Below, piece by piece: positions 1 to 10,628 of a stretch of 55,739 nt of DNA (its first letter is position 1; each line of letters begins with the position of its first letter). Under the pieces are notes generated by a model, which did not search any database, was not told the origin of the DNA, and saw only the letters and a program-made list of their open reading frames with translations. The position numbers and the translations under genes are program-made. The DNA is from Beijerinckiaceae bacterium (GTDB lineage: Bacteria > Pseudomonadota > Alphaproteobacteria > Rhizobiales > Beijerinckiaceae): the NCBI GenBank assembly GCA_947478405.1, contig CANJVX010000018.1, positions 1-55,739 of the forward strand, given 5' to 3'.

Positions 1-211
1 CGAAGTCTCCGAGCGTCTCGCCAAAGTTATACCCAATGATCGTATTGTGGTGGGCGAAAGCGGAATCGGGTCGCATGAGGATGCGCTGCGGCTGGTGCAA
101 TCGGGCATTGGGACATTCCTCGTCGGTGAAAGCCTGATGCGCCAGGATGATGTGGTGAAAGCTACCCATGACCTGCTGCATGGCCCCGCACTTGCGGCGC
201 GCAACACATGA
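1..211 (+). CDS. trpC: Indole-3-glycerol phosphate synthase, C-terminal fragment
   Basis: The window opens inside this gene. The last 69 codons are readable from base 2 to the TGA at 209-211. The fragment contains VVGESGIG and, near the end, FLVGESLMR, which match the last two beta-alpha units of the TrpC TIM barrel and its phosphate-binding loops. TrpC closes the indole ring in tryptophan synthesis by converting carboxyphenylamino-deoxyribulose phosphate to indole-3-glycerol phosphate in the cytoplasm. Its stop overlaps the start of moaC in an ATGA, so the two are probably translationally coupled. The upstream part, including the catalytic lysines, lies outside the window. Confidence 0.9.
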   Translation, partial: EVSERLAKVIPNDRIVVGESGIGSHEDALRLVQSGIGTFLVGESLMRQDDVVKATHDLLHGPALAARNT

Positions 212-690
212 GCAAGCTCTCGCACATCACCGCATCTGGTGACGCCCATATGGTCGACGTCTCGGACAAGGCGGTAACGACACGCGTGGCAATTGCGCAA
301 GGACAGGTGGTGATGAAGCCAGAGACTTTGGCGCTCTGCCTATCGGGCGACGCAATGAAGGGCGATGTTCTGGGCACTGCCCGCATCGCCGCCATAATGG
401 CGGCCAAGAAAACGCATGAGCTGATCCCCCTCTGCCATCCGCTGCTGATCACCAAAGTAACGGTCGATTTGGCGCCGGACGAAAAACTACCCGGTGTTCG
501 CGTTGAAGCCAGCGTCAAGGTAGCAGGTCAGACCGGTGTCGAAATGGAAGCTCTGACAGCTGTCAGTGTCGCATGTCTGACTATCTATGACATGCTGAAA
601 GCTGTTGATCGTTTCATGGTTATCGAAGGTATCGGCCTGATCGAAAAAACAGGCGGCAAATCCGGCGATTGGCGCCGGCCGGGCGCATGA
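208..690 (+). CDS. moaC: Cyclic pyranopterin monophosphate synthase MoaC
   Basis: The product has 160 residues, the usual size for MoaC, which makes cyclic pyranopterin monophosphate from the MoaA product in molybdenum cofactor synthesis. Visible family motifs are [14 protein letters not shown] near residue 12, [11 protein letters not shown] near residue 70, [14 protein letters not shown] near residue 111, and KTGGKSGDW at the C-terminus, which carries an active-site lysine. The start is the ATG that overlaps the trpC stop, and the stop overlaps the moeA ATG in another ATGA. The three genes therefore form one tightly packed operon. The moaA, moaB and mogA partners are not in the window. Confidence 0.96.
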   Translation: MSKLSHITASGDAHMVDVSDKAVTTRVAIAQGQVVMKPETLALCLSGDAMKGDVLGTARIAAIMAAKKTHELIPLCHPLLITKVTVDLAPDEKLPGVRVEASVKVAGQTGVEMEALTAVSVACLTIYDMLKAVDRFMVIEGIGLIEKTGGKSGDWRRPGA

Positions 691-1907
691 GCCCAGCGCC
701 ACTCTTGCCAGTCTCAGACGCGCTCAAACGCGTGCTCGAGACTGCGCGCACTCCATTAGCACCTGAGCGCGTCCCGCTGGCCCAGTGTCGAGGCAGAACT
801 CTGGCAGAAGATGTCGCGGCATTGCGGACGCAACCACCCTTCCCTGCCGCCGCCATGGATGGCTATGCTGTCCGCGCAACTGATATTGAAAATGTGCCGG
901 CAAAGCTAAAAATCACGGGCGAAAGTGCCGCGGGGCGTCGCTTTCATGGGACTGTCAACGCGGGGGAAGCTGTTCGCATTTTCACCGGTGCGCCCGTTCC
1001 CGAAGGCGCCGACACCATCCTCATTCAGGAAAACACAAAAGCCGATGGCGATCACGTAACTGCGCTGGAAAGCGAAAAGCTGGGTCGCTACGTGCGCCGC
1101 GCCGGTCTCGATTTTTCTGAGGGCGATGTACTGCTTAAAAAAGGCCAGCGCCTTGGCCCAGCCGAACTCGCCCTCGCAGCCGCAATGAACCATCCAGCCC
1201 TGCCTGTGACGCGGCGTCCACGCGTGGCGCTTCTGGCAACCGGCGACGAACTCGTTCGTCCGGGCGAAGAGATAGGTCCCGACCAGATCGTCGCCTCCAA
1301 CACATATGCTGTGCGCGCCTATGCTGAAAAGGCCGGCGCGGAAGTCATTGATCTGGGCATTGCTGGCGATAATTTCTCGGCCATTGAGGCGGCAATCCGC
1401 GCGGCGCGCGCCTATGGCGCCGATGTTATGGTGACGCTAGGCGGCGCCTCTGTGGGCGATCATGATCTGGTGCAAACTGCACTCGCCCATGAAGGTATGG
1501 AGCTTGGCTTCTGGCGCATTGCCATGCGGCCAGGAAAACCTCTGGTGCATGGACAGATCGGCGACATGCGCATTCTGGGCCTGCCAGGAAATCCGGTTTC
1601 AGCCATTGTCTGCGGGCTTTTGTTTCTGGTGCCGCTGGTGCGCGCTTTGTCGGGGGATATCCATGCTGGGGATGACCGGAGCGAAATCGCTGTTTTGGCG
1701 TCTGATCTGCCAGAAAACGATAATCGTCAGGATTATCTGCGCGCGCGCATCTGCGGGCGGAAAGATGGTCACCCGCTGGTCGAAAGTTTCACGCGGCAGG
1801 ATTCCTCCATGCTGCGCATTTTGTCCGAAGCCCAATGCCTGATCGTGCGCGAAGCCCACGCCCCTGCTGCCAAGGTGGGCGATCCGTGCCGGATGTTGCG
1901 GGTTTAG
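687..1907 (+). CDS. moeA: Molybdopterin molybdenumtransferase MoeA
   Basis: The 406-residue product matches MoeA, which inserts molybdate into adenylylated molybdopterin. Motifs in order are [13 protein letters not shown] near residue 52, [13 protein letters not shown] near 100, the cofactor-binding region with LLATGDELV near 183 and [11 protein letters not shown] near 258, and [15 protein letters not shown] near 278. The ATG at 687 is preferred because it overlaps the moaC stop in ATGA; a TTG at 669 in the same frame is less likely. The gene follows moaC directly, so both cofactor steps are made from one message. About 160 bases separate its stop from lexA. Confidence 0.96.
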   Translation: MSPAPLLPVSDALKRVLETARTPLAPERVPLAQCRGRTLAEDVAALRTQPPFPAAAMDGYAVRATDIENVPAKLKITGESAAGRRFHGTVNAGEAVRIFTGAPVPEGADTILIQENTKADGDHVTALESEKLGRYVRRAGLDFSEGDVLLKKGQRLGPAELALAAAMNHPALPVTRRPRVALLATGDELVRPGEEIGPDQIVASNTYAVRAYAEKAGAEVIDLGIAGDNFSAIEAAIRAARAYGADVMVTLGGASVGDHDLVQTALAHEGMELGFWRIAMRPGKPLVHGQIGDMRILGLPGNPVSAIVCGLLFLVPLVRALSGDIHAGDDRSEIAVLASDLPENDNRQDYLRARICGRKDGHPLVESFTRQDSSMLRILSEAQCLIVREAHAPAAKVGDPCRMLRV

Positions 1908-1941
1908 GGAAGTTCGCCCCTTAAGGCCAAGACCACTTGCG

Positions 1942-1981
1942 GAACAAAACAAAAACATGTTAGTTTGTTCACGCTTTGTTT
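1942..1981 (+). promoter_or_regulatory. Probable LexA operators upstream of lexA
   Basis: Alphaproteobacterial LexA binds a direct repeat GTTC-N7-GTTC. Two near matches lie about 90 to 130 bases before the lexA ATG. One reads GTTC-ACGCTTT-GTTT at 1967-1981. The other is on the opposite strand, read as GTTT-N7-GTTC at 1942-1956. Each departs from the consensus at one position. The location fits autoregulation of lexA, which is known for the family. Binding is inferred, and the AT-rich setting could give such a match by chance. Confidence 0.5.
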
Positions 1982-2070
1982 AGTCGATTCCGTCTATGGA
2001 AAGAGCGTCTGTGTCATGGCGCCCGCCAACCGGTCCGGCTAGACGCACAAAAATTCGGGGACGACGACCC

Positions 2071-2772
2071 ATGTTGACCAAGAAGCAGAACGAGCTTTTG
2101 CGCTTCATCAATGAGCGCTTGAAGGAGACAGGCGTCCCGCCCTCTTTTGACGAGATGAAGGACGCCCTTGATTTGGCGTCCAAATCCGGAATCCACCGGC
2201 TCATTATGGCACTGGAGGAGCGTGGTTTTATCCGCCGCCTGCCCAACAGGGCTCGCGCGCTCGAAGTGCTGCGCCTACCCGAAAGCTCCACACCGGCGCC
2301 GCGTCCAGGAAAATTCTCGCCCTCCGTCATCGAGGGCGATCTCAATCGCGTGCCTAGAATCGCAACGATCCATGTCGAAGGGGGGCTTGATGCCTATAAT
2401 ATCCCGGTGATGGGACGCATCGCTGCAGGCACGCCCATCTCGGCGATCCAGCAGACTTCTCACACCATTCCCATGCCCCCCGAGTTTTTGGGAATGGGTG
2501 ACCATTTTGCGCTCGAAGTGCGCGGCGATTCCATGATCGAGGCCGGCATTCTCGATGATGACACTGTCATCATTCGCAAGCAGGATACGGCGGAGACGGG
2601 CGATATTGTCGTTGCTCTCATTGATGATGAGGAAGCCACGCTCAAGCGTCTGCGCAAAAAAGGCGGCTCCATTGCACTAGAGGCAGCAAACCCTGCCTAT
2701 GAGACGCGCATTTTCGGGCCTGACCGCGTGCGGATCCAGGGCAAACTGGTGAGCTTGATCCGCAAATATTGA
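2071..2772 (+). CDS. lexA: LexA SOS repressor
   Basis: The 233-residue protein is LexA, the self-cleaving repressor of the DNA damage response. The N-terminal winged-helix domain (about 1-70) begins [12 protein letters not shown] and contains [11 protein letters not shown] and SKSGIHRLI. The C-terminal S24 peptidase domain has the cleavage pair Ala119-Gly120 in GRIAAGTP, the nucleophile Ser154 in RGDSMIEAG and the general base Lys192. The ATG at 2071 gives the family's normal N-terminus; the longer reading from 1996 has no counterpart and would run into the operator region. Two candidate LexA boxes lie upstream. The gene is convergent with comEC, with only 8 bases between the stops. Confidence 0.97.
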   Translation: MLTKKQNELLRFINERLKETGVPPSFDEMKDALDLASKSGIHRLIMALEERGFIRRLPNRARALEVLRLPESSTPAPRPGKFSPSVIEGDLNRVPRIATIHVEGGLDAYNIPVMGRIAAGTPISAIQQTSHTIPMPPEFLGMGDHFALEVRGDSMIEAGILDDDTVIIRKQDTAETGDIVVALIDDEEATLKRLRKKGGSIALEAANPAYETRIFGPDRVRIQGKLVSLIRKY

Positions 2773-2780
2773 GACCACCT

Positions 2781-5030
2781 TCAATCGATGACGAGGCTAT
2801 TTGGATCATAGTCTCCATCGGGCGTTTGTTCTCCGGATGAAACCGGTGTGCGTGTAAAAAACGGCTGTTTTTGTGGGAACCACGCGCGCTGAACCCCTGC
2901 TTCTCGCGCGACCCGCATCTCAAACGTGCCATTCTTCTGCAAGCGTAGCTCTGTCGCACCATGGGCGGCGAAATGGGTACCATCCAACACGCGTTCCGGG
3001 CCTTTGCATCGGCCATTCGTGTAAAGCCGCGTCACAACCACATCAGCGCGCGCGCAATCCTCAGCTAGCGCTTGCGGCTCGAGCACCAATGCCACGATGC
3101 GGCCATCAATCCATTGTGTGATGCAGCCCCACGCATCGCAGCGACCCTTGCCTGCAAGTGTCACCTGCCCCGGTTTGCGTGAATCCCCATCCCCCAGCAA
3201 CCATTGCGATACGGCAAAATCATTGCCCTTGCCGTTGAGAACTTCAAATTGCCCCGAAAATCCCCGCACAGCCATGCTGCGCGCCCGCCCATCGATCACA
3301 AGATCGGGGGATTGCGTGACAGAGGCGAGCCAGAGACCAAGGCTCATAGCAACAAGCCCAACATAACGGATGCCGCTGCGCCACAGGCATAACCACAAAA
3401 GCCCGAAGGCAATTGTGAGAAGCGCCCCGAAGCCAAAGCCGGCAACATATTTTGTCGATCCCTGGAGGTCCGCAACCAGACGCGACATGTCCATCATGCC
3501 GGATATGCCCCATCCCATGATCGTCCAGACGGGTCCATCCAACCCCAGCGGACCGAGTACAACACCCAGCAAAGCAGCAGGCATGACGATAAATTCAACC
3601 ACGGGAAGCGTCAGCGCATTGCCGATGATCGAATAGGGATTGATGCGGTGAAAGTGAAAACTGGCAAATGGGGCGGTGGCAAGTCCAGCTACAAGTGTGG
3701 TCAGCAACATGATGACAAACGCGCGCATCGCACGCCGCGAGAAAGAAAGATCCGCCTCACGAGCTTCATCACGCTCACCGCGCTCAAACAATGCAATCAT
3801 GGCCGCCACCGCCCCAAAAGACATTTGGAAACTCGGCCCCATCACACTCTCAGGTTCGCGAACCATGACAATCAGCGCTGCTACGGCAAGATTGCGCATG
3901 GACAAAACTGGCCTATCGAACAGAACCGCGGCCAGCATCACCAAAATCATGATGAGGGAACGTTCCGTTGCCACTTCGGAGCCAGCAAAAACGCAATAGG
4001 CAGATGCCCCAATCATCGCGAATACAGCCGATATTTTCTTGACCGGATAATTAAGTGCAATTGCTGGAAATAGCGCCAGTACAGCGCGCAAACTCCACAT
4101 GAAGAGCCCGGCGGCGAGCACCATATGCAGGCCTGAAATCGAAACGACGTGATAGATGCCTGCACCACGCAAAGCCTCATTCGCCTCTTCGCTAATGAGC
4201 CCGCGTTTGCCGGTCACGAGTGCTGCCGCAACCGCGCCATCGTCCCCGCCAATCACACCTGCAATGCGGCGCGTGAGATCATTACGTGCGCGGTCGATGG
4301 CGGCTCCTATATGAGTGGCGACGGGCACATCCATAGGCTCGATATTTTCGACGCGCCCAACAACGCTGCCCACCCCACCAATCTGCTGGAAAAAAGCCTC
4401 CCGTGCGAAATCATAACCACCAGGCTCAGCTGGGTCCGCTGGCGGAACCAGACGCATCGTCGCGATGATTGAATCCCCCGCCTGAAGGCCACCAAGGGTC
4501 CGAATGGTCACACGCACCTTGCGCGGCGTTGCAAGGGGTGAGAGCCCATCAATACTGCGCACTTGCAGCAACATCCGCCCAGCCCCACCGCGGCGCTCAT
4601 CAACACTTTCAATCAGTCCGGAAACCGTCGTCACTTTTGCCGATGCCAATACCGGCGCTGTCATTCCCGCCGTCCGCAACACAGAGGCACTCAAGCCAGC
4701 AAAAAGAAATGCAGCCGCCCAACAAAGGGCAGAGGTCTTCAGAGCACCACGCCAATGGGCAATCACAGCCAACAGGCTGGTGAGAGAGCAAGCAGCAATC
4801 GACACAAAACCAGAGGGTTCGCGTGCGGCGGCAAAATAGGCCAGCACACCTGCGAGAAAACAAACCGGCAACCACAGAAAGGAACGACGCTCTCCGACTT
4901 CCTGCGCCACCTGGTGCGCAAACCAGGCATACGGCCCCGAGAGTGTCAGCCAAGACCACGGGCCCGCTTTGGAGGCCCACAAACCAGTGTCCGAGAAGCC
5001 TACCCCAGCTTTGACAATCGGTCCGGCCAT
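2781..5030 (-). CDS. comEC: ComEC/Rec2-family DNA uptake membrane protein
   Basis: The 749-residue polytopic membrane protein belongs to the ComEC/Rec2 family, the inner-membrane channel for single-stranded DNA during natural transformation. The N-terminal third has several hydrophobic segments and an OB-like DUF4131 region. The Competence domain contains [16 protein letters not shown] near residue 280 and a run of transmembrane helices to about residue 565. The last 180 residues show no HxHxDH motif, so the C-terminal domain is not an intact metallo-beta-lactamase. The ATG at 5030 follows GAG at suitable spacing; an upstream ATG at 5051 has no visible ribosome site. The gene stands alone, divergent from gltX; no comEA, comF or pilus gene is nearby, so actual competence is unproven. 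Confidence 0.88.
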   Translation of the reverse strand: MAGPIVKAGVGFSDTGLWASKAGPWSWLTLSGPYAWFAHQVAQEVGERRSFLWLPVCFLAGVLAYFAAAREPSGFVSIAACSLTSLLAVIAHWRGALKTSALCWAAAFLFAGLSASVLRTAGMTAPVLASAKVTTVSGLIESVDERRGGAGRMLLQVRSIDGLSPLATPRKVRVTIRTLGGLQAGDSIIATMRLVPPADPAEPGGYDFAREAFFQQIGGVGSVVGRVENIEPMDVPVATHIGAAIDRARNDLTRRIAGVIGGDDGAVAAALVTGKRGLISEEANEALRGAGIYHVVSISGLHMVLAAGLFMWSLRAVLALFPAIALNYPVKKISAVFAMIGASAYCVFAGSEVATERSLIMILVMLAAVLFDRPVLSMRNLAVAALIVMVREPESVMGPSFQMSFGAVAAMIALFERGERDEAREADLSFSRRAMRAFVIMLLTTLVAGLATAPFASFHFHRINPYSIIGNALTLPVVEFIVMPAALLGVVLGPLGLDGPVWTIMGWGISGMMDMSRLVADLQGSTKYVAGFGFGALLTIAFGLLWLCLWRSGIRYVGLVAMSLGLWLASVTQSPDLVIDGRARSMAVRGFSGQFEVLNGKGNDFAVSQWLLGDGDSRKPGQVTLAGKGRCDAWGCITQWIDGRIVALVLEPQALAEDCARADVVVTRLYTNGRCKGPERVLDGTHFAAHGATELRLQKNGTFEMRVAREAGVQRAWFPQKQPFFTRTPVSSGEQTPDGDYDPNSLVID

Positions 5031-5150
5031 GAAAAATCTCAAAACATGCATGGCGGGGCTAATGATCAGCCGAAAAGCCTCCCCCCGTCCGCGCGCCTAT
5101 GCTACACGGGCGCCCGACGTCTTCCATTACAAAAAGTTCAGGTGTGCCGA

Positions 5151-6587
5151 ATGTCTTCCCCCGTGGTCACGCGCTTCGCGCCCTCGCCGACTGGTTTCCT
5201 GCATATAGGGGGTGCGCGCACAGCCTTGTTCAACTGGCTCTTTGCCAAGCACAATAACGGCACCATACTGTTGCGCATTGAAGATACTGACCGCGAACGC
5301 TCCACCGATGCCGCTATTGAAGCCATTATTGATGGTCTCGACTGGCTCGGTCTGAAATGGGATGGCGACACGATCTATCAATTTGCCCGCGCCGGTCGGC
5401 ATGCCGAGGTGGCGATGGAACTTCTGGCAAAGGGGCTCGCCTATAAATGCTATGCGAGCTCGGACGAGTTGTCGGAAATGCGCGACAGCGCGCGTAAAGA
5501 GGGCCGTCCGCCGCGCTATGACGGGCGCTGGCGCGATCTGGGTGGCACGCAGGCGGAAGCTGATGCGATTGCGGAAGGCCGCAAGCCCGTCATCCGCCTG
5601 AAGGCACCCAAAGAGGGTGAGACGACCGTCGACGACAAGGTGCAGGGCCGCGTCACCTTCCCCAACAAAGATCTCGACGATCTTGTTTTGCTACGCTCTG
5701 ACAACACACCGACCTATATGCTGGCCGTGGTTGTCGATGATCACGACATGGGCGTAACCAATATCATTCGCGGCGACGACCATCTCACCAACGCCGCGCG
5801 TCAGAAGCAGATCTATGAGGCCCTCGGCTGGGACGTGCCCTTGATGGCGCATATTCCGCTAATTCACGGGCAAGATGGCGCGAAATTGTCCAAACGCCAT
5901 GGGGCTCTTGGTGTCGAGCAATATCGCGCCTTGGGCTTTTTGCCTGCCGCTCTGCGCAATTATCTCGTGCGTCTGGGCTGGTCGCAGGGTGACCGCGAAT
6001 TCTTCACCACGGATGAAATGATCGAGGCTTTCGATCTGGCTCAGGTTGGACGCTCAGCCGCGCGTTTCGATCTCGTGAAGCTCGAAAACATGAACGGCCA
6101 GTACATGCGAGCGACCGCCGATCCCGTTCTCACGCAAATACTCATCGACACATTGCCCTATTTGCCTGGTGGTGATGACCTCCTGCCCAAGCTTGATGCC
6201 GCTCTCCGCGCCAAGCTCGAAAAGGCAATGCCCGGACTGAAAGAACGCGCGAAAACCCTTGTAGAACTGTTGGATGGCGCAAAATTCCTGCATGCCATGC
6301 GCCCGCTCGAGATGGATGCCAAAGCCCAGGAAATCCTGACCAAGGGTCACGAACACCTGCCCGCACTGATCGCGCGCCTAGAGGCTATCGACAGCTGGAC
6401 CGCCGGCGCTGCCGAGGCGGCAGTCCGAGCTTATGCTGATGAGACCGGGGCCAAACTGGGCCAAGTCGCCCAGCCTTTGAGGGCCGCCCTGACCGGACGT
6501 GGCACCTCGCCTGGTATTTTTGACGTGTTGGAAGTACTCGGACGGAACGAAAGTTTAAACCGTTTGCGTGATCAAGTCGTTGCGTAA
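5151..6587 (+). CDS. gltX: Glutamyl-tRNA synthetase
   Basis: The 478-residue product is a class I glutamyl-tRNA synthetase. Near the N-terminus it has [20 protein letters not shown], which carries the HIGH-type signature as HIGG. The KMSKS counterpart is KLSKRHG near residue 245. [12 protein letters not shown] near residue 206 is a typical GluRS segment. The C-terminal third is the helical anticodon-binding region. The ATG at 5151 is chosen because the family motif begins six residues later; an open frame continues upstream to 4563 but there it only shadows comEC. The gene is divergent from comEC and is followed by gltA after 147 bases. Many alphaproteobacteria carry two GltX paralogues, so this copy may be discriminating or non-discriminating; the sequence does not settle it. 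Confidence 0.95.
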   Translation: MSSPVVTRFAPSPTGFLHIGGARTALFNWLFAKHNNGTILLRIEDTDRERSTDAAIEAIIDGLDWLGLKWDGDTIYQFARAGRHAEVAMELLAKGLAYKCYASSDELSEMRDSARKEGRPPRYDGRWRDLGGTQAEADAIAEGRKPVIRLKAPKEGETTVDDKVQGRVTFPNKDLDDLVLLRSDNTPTYMLAVVVDDHDMGVTNIIRGDDHLTNAARQKQIYEALGWDVPLMAHIPLIHGQDGAKLSKRHGALGVEQYRALGFLPAALRNYLVRLGWSQGDREFFTTDEMIEAFDLAQVGRSAARFDLVKLENMNGQYMRATADPVLTQILIDTLPYLPGGDDLLPKLDAALRAKLEKAMPGLKERAKTLVELLDGAKFLHAMRPLEMDAKAQEILTKGHEHLPALIARLEAIDSWTAGAAEAAVRAYADETGAKLGQVAQPLRAALTGRGTSPGIFDVLEVLGRNESLNRLRDQVVA

Positions 6588-6596
6588 GCGGCTGAT

Positions 6597-6628
6597 AAGG
6601 CATGCCAGGCACAAGCCATGCTTGCCTT
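6597..6628 (+). terminator. Possible gltX terminator hairpin
   Basis: An imperfect inverted repeat sits 10 bases after the gltX stop: AAGGCA-T-GC pairs with GC-T-TGCCTT, giving an eight-pair stem with one mismatch. It is followed by TTATT rather than a clean T tract, so termination would be weak or Rho-assisted. It separates gltX from gltA. Confidence 0.3.
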
Positions 6629-6734
6629 ATTCCTGCCTTGAACAGCAATCGCGGATGCGATAGCTGTTGCGCGGCGCAACAAAAGTTAAACCGCCGGGCG
6701 TTGAGCCCGCGGACGAGCAGAAAAAGGCAGTCAC

Positions 6735-8024
6735 ATGAGCGCGAAATCCGGCAACGTCTCCCTCGGCGGAAAGACCGTCGAATTGCCCGTCTTGACGGGC
6801 ACGATCGGTCCTGATGTCTTGGATATTGGTAAGCTTTATGCCCAGACTGGCGCATTCACTTACGACCCCGGCTTCACCTCAACCGCGTCGTGCGAATCCG
6901 CCATCACTTACATCGATGGCGACGAAGGTGTTCTGCTGCATCGCGGCTTCCCGATTGACCAGCTCGCCCAAAATGGCGACTTCCTCGAGACCTGCTACCT
7001 ACTGCTTTATGGGGAACTCCCGACAGCCGCACAGAAAACCGATTTCGATTATCGTGTTCAGCGCCACACGATGGTGCATGAGCAGATGGCCCGCTTCTTC
7101 CAGGGCTTCCGCCGCGACGCGCATCCGATGGCCGTCATGGTGGCAGCCGTTGGCGCGCTTGCCGCCTTCTATCATGACTCGACGGACATCACTGACGAGA
7201 AGCAGCGCATGATTGCTTCCATGCGCATGATTGCAAAAGTGCCTACACTGGCCGCTATGGCCTATAAATACACGATCGGTCAGCCCTTCGTGTATCCGAA
7301 GAACTCGCTCGATTACACGTCGAACTTCTTGAACATGTGCTTCGCTGTTCCGTGTGAAGAATATAAAATCAACCCCGTGCTGTCGCGCGCGCTTGATCGG
7401 ATCTTCATCCTGCATGCCGACCACGAACAGAATGCCTCGACTTCGACCGTTCGTCTGGCCGGTTCGTCGGGCGCCAACCCGTTCGCTTGTATCGCAGCAG
7501 GCATCGCCTGCCTCTGGGGCCCCGCACATGGTGGCGCCAATGAAGCCGCGCTGAAGATGTTGGCCGAAATAGGCCATGTTGATCGCATTCCCGAATTTGT
7601 AAAAAAAGCCAAGGACAAGAACGATCCATTCCGTCTCATGGGCTTTGGTCATCGCGTTTACAAAAACTACGATCCGCGCGCGAAGATTATGCAGCAGACC
7701 TGCCATGAAGTTTTGGGCGAACTCGGTGTCAAGGATGAGCCTCTTCTTGAAGTGGCCATCGAACTTGAGCGTATTGCGCTGTCGGATGAATATTTCATCG
7801 AGAAGAAGCTTTACCCGAATGTCGATTTTTATTCCGGGATCACGCTGAAGGCGATGGGCTTCCCGACCTCCATGTTCACGGTGCTCTTCGCCGTTGCGCG
7901 CACGGTGGGCTGGATTGCCCAGTGGAAGGAAATGATCGAAGACCCGACGCAAAAGATCGGCCGCCCGCGCCAGCTCTACACGGGCGCAGCGTTGCGCGAC
8001 TATGTACCAGTCGGCAAGCGCTAA
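6735..8024 (+). CDS. gltA: Citrate synthase, type II
   Basis: The 429-residue product is the bacterial hexameric-type citrate synthase that joins acetyl-CoA and oxaloacetate at the entry of the TCA cycle. The catalytic histidine segment [17 protein letters not shown] lies near residue 230. [15 protein letters not shown] follows near residue 264, and the catalytic segment [14 protein letters not shown] lies near residue 307. Length and N-terminus ([19 protein letters not shown]) agree with other alphaproteobacterial enzymes. It has its own upstream region of 147 bases and ends at a strong terminator, so it is probably transcribed alone. Confidence 0.97.
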   Translation: MSAKSGNVSLGGKTVELPVLTGTIGPDVLDIGKLYAQTGAFTYDPGFTSTASCESAITYIDGDEGVLLHRGFPIDQLAQNGDFLETCYLLLYGELPTAAQKTDFDYRVQRHTMVHEQMARFFQGFRRDAHPMAVMVAAVGALAAFYHDSTDITDEKQRMIASMRMIAKVPTLAAMAYKYTIGQPFVYPKNSLDYTSNFLNMCFAVPCEEYKINPVLSRALDRIFILHADHEQNASTSTVRLAGSSGANPFACIAAGIACLWGPAHGGANEAALKMLAEIGHVDRIPEFVKKAKDKNDPFRLMGFGHRVYKNYDPRAKIMQQTCHEVLGELGVKDEPLLEVAIELERIALSDEYFIEKKLYPNVDFYSGITLKAMGFPTSMFTVLFAVARTVGWIAQWKEMIEDPTQKIGRPRQLYTGAALRDYVPVGKR

Positions 8025-8046
8025 GCGCACGGGCTTCAGAAATTAG

Positions 8047-8073
8047 AAAAGCGCCCTGCGGGGCGCTTTTTTT
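8047..8073 (+). terminator. Bidirectional Rho-independent terminator
   Basis: A perfect 10-base stem AAAAGCGCCC / GGGCGCTTTT with a TGCG loop is followed by TTT, 22 bases after the gltA stop. The A tract on the other side supplies a T run on the minus strand. The structure can therefore also end the lpxB message that converges on it. Confidence 0.88.
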
Positions 8074-8106
8074 ATGCTGTATTTCACCCCACGGCGGGAT
8101 CGGCCT

Positions 8107-9261
8107 TCACACACAGAACGACAAAACAATCTTCGCTGCTTTAACGCTCGGACTTTGATTATCTGCTAAACGCATCACCTCTTCGAGATGTTTGAAAGCC
8201 TTAAGCTGAACTTCCCGTACAGAAGATTTTTGCATCAGCGGCACCAAAGCATCGCTTAATTTTTGCGGCGTGCAATCTTCCTGAATAAATTCAGGTACCA
8301 CAATCTCGCCCAAAATAATATTCGGAAGACTTACCGACGACAGACGCAGAACACGGCGTGCAATCATTGCTTCGATGGCATTGACCTTATAGGCAGCAAC
8401 CATCGGCACCTGCGCCAGAGCCAGTTCTAACGTCACGGTTCCGGAGGCCGCCAATGCAGCACGCGCAGTACGAAATGCACCCCATTTTCCTGCTTCCCCG
8501 CGGATCACTTGAACGGGAACCGGCCAATCGCGCACCTTCATTTGTATTTCATCTGCAAGACGATCAACTGCGGGCAGTAAAACATCAACCGGGCCGATTG
8601 TGTTTACCAACAATGCAACAGTCTCTCGAAACAAGGGCAGAAGGCGCGCTACTTCCGAGTGACGGGATCCTGGAAGAACAAGCAAGCGTGGCTTTTCCCG
8701 TTCCAAGCTTTTCTCACCATCCGGTCGCAGCTGCGCAAATTGCTCGATCAAGGGATGGCCCACATAGGTGCAGGCAGGGCCACCCAGTTCTTCGTGAGCA
8801 GACGGCTCAAAAGGCAGAAGCGCAAGCAGATGGTCTACATATGGCCGCATCTTTTTTGCGCGCCCCGGGCGCCAGGCCCAGACTGTTGGCGATACATAAT
8901 TGACGATTGGAATATTGGAGTTTGCCTTGCGCACAATCCGCGCAACACGATGCGTGAAATCAGGACTGTCGATAATCACCAGCACATCTGGCTTTTGTGC
9001 AACAATCTCTTCAGCGGTCTGCGAGATGCGCTTCAGTAGCAAGGGGAGCCGCGCAATGACCGGCAAGAATCCCATCACGGCAATATCATCCATCGGAAAA
9101 AGGCTTTCCAGACCCTCCTCGGACATCAACTTACCGCCAACGCCTACAAAGCAGGCTTCAGGTTTGAGTGCTCGTATGGCGCACATCAATTTGTAACCAA
9201 GCTGATCGCCGGAAGCCTCTCCCGCGACGATAAAAATGCGGGGCGCTCTTTGCATGCTCAC
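8107..9261 (-). CDS. lpxB: Lipid-A-disaccharide synthase
   Basis: The 384-residue product is LpxB, the peripheral glycosyltransferase that joins UDP-diacylglucosamine and lipid X into the lipid A disaccharide. Family motifs are FIVAGEASGDQLGYKLM at the N-terminus, SPTVWAWRPGRAKKM near residue 125, LLALLPFEP near 147, and LVLPGSRHSEVARLLP near 193. The GTG at 9261 overlaps the lpxA stop in GTGA; an ATG at 9255 is a reasonable alternative start. It is the last gene of the lpxD-fabZ-lpxA-lpxB unit. In many relatives lpxI lies between lpxA and lpxB; here the two genes overlap and no such gene fits. Confidence 0.95.
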   Translation of the reverse strand: MSMQRAPRIFIVAGEASGDQLGYKLMCAIRALKPEACFVGVGGKLMSEEGLESLFPMDDIAVMGFLPVIARLPLLLKRISQTAEEIVAQKPDVLVIIDSPDFTHRVARIVRKANSNIPIVNYVSPTVWAWRPGRAKKMRPYVDHLLALLPFEPSAHEELGGPACTYVGHPLIEQFAQLRPDGEKSLEREKPRLLVLPGSRHSEVARLLPLFRETVALLVNTIGPVDVLLPAVDRLADEIQMKVRDWPVPVQVIRGEAGKWGAFRTARAALAASGTVTLELALAQVPMVAAYKVNAIEAMIARRVLRLSSVSLPNIILGEIVVPEFIQEDCTPQKLSDALVPLMQKSSVREVQLKAFKHLEEVMRLADNQSPSVKAAKIVLSFCV

Positions 9262-10103
9262 GCGGTAGAATCTCTCACTTCGCGTGGCGTGCAGATCGCG
9301 CGATCACCGCCCTCGCGAATGAATTCGAGAATCTCGATTACCTGTGCATGGTTTGCAAATTCACTTGCAACATCTTCGACACGCTCTTTAAGCGTACCCT
9401 CCTGTGCGAAGAGCAGGCGATAGGCACGGCGAAGGCCATGAATTTCATCCCGCTCGAAACCACGACGCTTCAACCCGACAAGATTGAGACCTGCGAGGTT
9501 TGCGCGATTGCCAATGGCCATGCCGTAAGGAATAACGTCATTCTCGACTGCTGCCATTGCCGCAACGAAGGCGTGCAATCCGACGCGCACAAACTGGTGC
9601 ATGGCGGCGCCACCACCCACAATAACATAATCACCAAGCGAACAATGGCCTGCGATCAGGACGTTGTTCGACAGGATTACATGATTGCCGATCTGAACAT
9701 CATGCGCGATGTGGGAATTGGCAAGAAACGCGCAACCATTTCCGATAATGGTTTTGCCTCCACCGCCTTCGGTTCCTGGATTCATCGTCACGCCTTCGCG
9801 GATCATGCAATCAGAACCGATGAGAAGCGAATTTTCTTCGCCGTGAAATTTCAGATCCTGCGGTTCATGACCAACAGAGGCAAAAGGGAAGATGCGCGTG
9901 CGCGCACCGACACTTGTGTTCCCGCCCAGAGCCACATGGGAAATCAATTCGACGCCATCGCCCAATGTGACCTTCGGGCCGACATGACAGAATGGGCCAA
10001 TTGAAACACCTTCTCCAATCCTCGCACCTGCTTCGACGACAGCGCTCGGATGAATGCCAAGCGGCGTAATCCGCGGCGGGCGTTTTTGGGAGATCTCGGC
10101 CAA
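9258..10103 (-). CDS. lpxA: UDP-N-acetylglucosamine acyltransferase LpxA
   Basis: LpxA starts lipid A synthesis by moving a hydroxyacyl chain from acyl carrier protein to UDP-GlcNAc. The 281-residue protein begins with left-handed parallel beta-helix hexapeptides (IHPSAVVEAGARIGEG). It carries the catalytic histidine region NSHIAHDVQIGNHV near residue 130, then GGAAMHQFVRVG, and a helical C-terminal domain. The start is a TTG at 10103, supported by an AAGGGGG ribosome site about 8 bases upstream and by the absence of any ATG or GTG before the first hexapeptides. It is about 15-25 residues longer than average, at the N-terminus. fabZ ends 3 bases upstream and lpxB overlaps downstream. Confidence 0.94.
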   Translation of the reverse strand: MAEISQKRPPRITPLGIHPSAVVEAGARIGEGVSIGPFCHVGPKVTLGDGVELISHVALGGNTSVGARTRIFPFASVGHEPQDLKFHGEENSLLIGSDCMIREGVTMNPGTEGGGGKTIIGNGCAFLANSHIAHDVQIGNHVILSNNVLIAGHCSLGDYVIVGGGAAMHQFVRVGLHAFVAAMAAVENDVIPYGMAIGNRANLAGLNLVGLKRRGFERDEIHGLRRAYRLLFAQEGTLKERVEDVASEFANHAQVIEILEFIREGGDRAICTPREVRDSTA

Positions 10104-10106
10104 AAC

Positions 10107-10583
10107 TTAGACCCCCTTGCTATCTTCAACAATCAGCATGGCAGAGACTTCAGCCTCACACACAATCTGATCATCAACTTTGGCGATTCCCTTGTACCAC
10201 CACATGTTCCGGCGCTGATTGGTCTTGGTCATGTGATATTCAACCCGGTCACCGGGAACAACCGGCTTGCGGAACTTGGCATTATTGATGGTCATAAAAT
10301 AAACGAGCTTCGGCTTGCCAATCGTCGCCGCATTGACACACAACGCCCCCGCCGTCTGCGCCATGCCCTCGATCAACAACACGCCAGGCATGACTGGTTG
10401 TTCAGGAAAATGCCCCTGAAATTGCGGCTCATTATATGTGACATTCTTGATGCCAATGCAGCTCTCATCCCCATTGCACTCGATGATGCGATCCACGAGC
10501 AAAAACGGATAACGATGCGGCAGAGAAGCCATCAACTTGATAATATCGACGGTTTCAAGCGCTTTGGCTTTGGCTTCTGTCAT
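10107..10583 (-). CDS. fabZ: 3-hydroxyacyl-ACP dehydratase FabZ
   Basis: FabZ dehydrates beta-hydroxyacyl-ACP in fatty acid elongation and competes with LpxA and LpxD for the hydroxyacyl-ACP pool, which explains its place between them. The 158-residue product has [13 protein letters not shown] near residue 20, with the catalytic histidine, and [20 protein letters not shown] near residue 57, with the catalytic glutamate, as in hot-dog-fold dehydratases. The ATG at 10583 gives the usual N-terminus and follows GGGGA; in-frame starts up to 10616 would add residues not typical of the family. Confidence 0.94.
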   Translation of the reverse strand: MTEAKAKALETVDIIKLMASLPHRYPFLLVDRIIECNGDESCIGIKNVTYNEPQFQGHFPEQPVMPGVLLIEGMAQTAGALCVNAATIGKPKLVYFMTINNAKFRKPVVPGDRVEYHMTKTNQRRNMWWYKGIAKVDDQIVCEAEVSAMLIVEDSKGV

Positions 10584-10628
10584 CTTCTCAATCCCCAACA
10601 TGCGTGGCACGCACATGCACCTGACGCA

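Noticed and set aside
4563-5150. An N-terminal extension of gltX
   Set aside because: The extra part is antisense to comEC and the family motif begins six residues after the ATG at 5151.
6999-8030. A 343-codon open frame antisense to citrate synthase
   Set aside because: The plus strand holds an unmistakable citrate synthase through the same bases.
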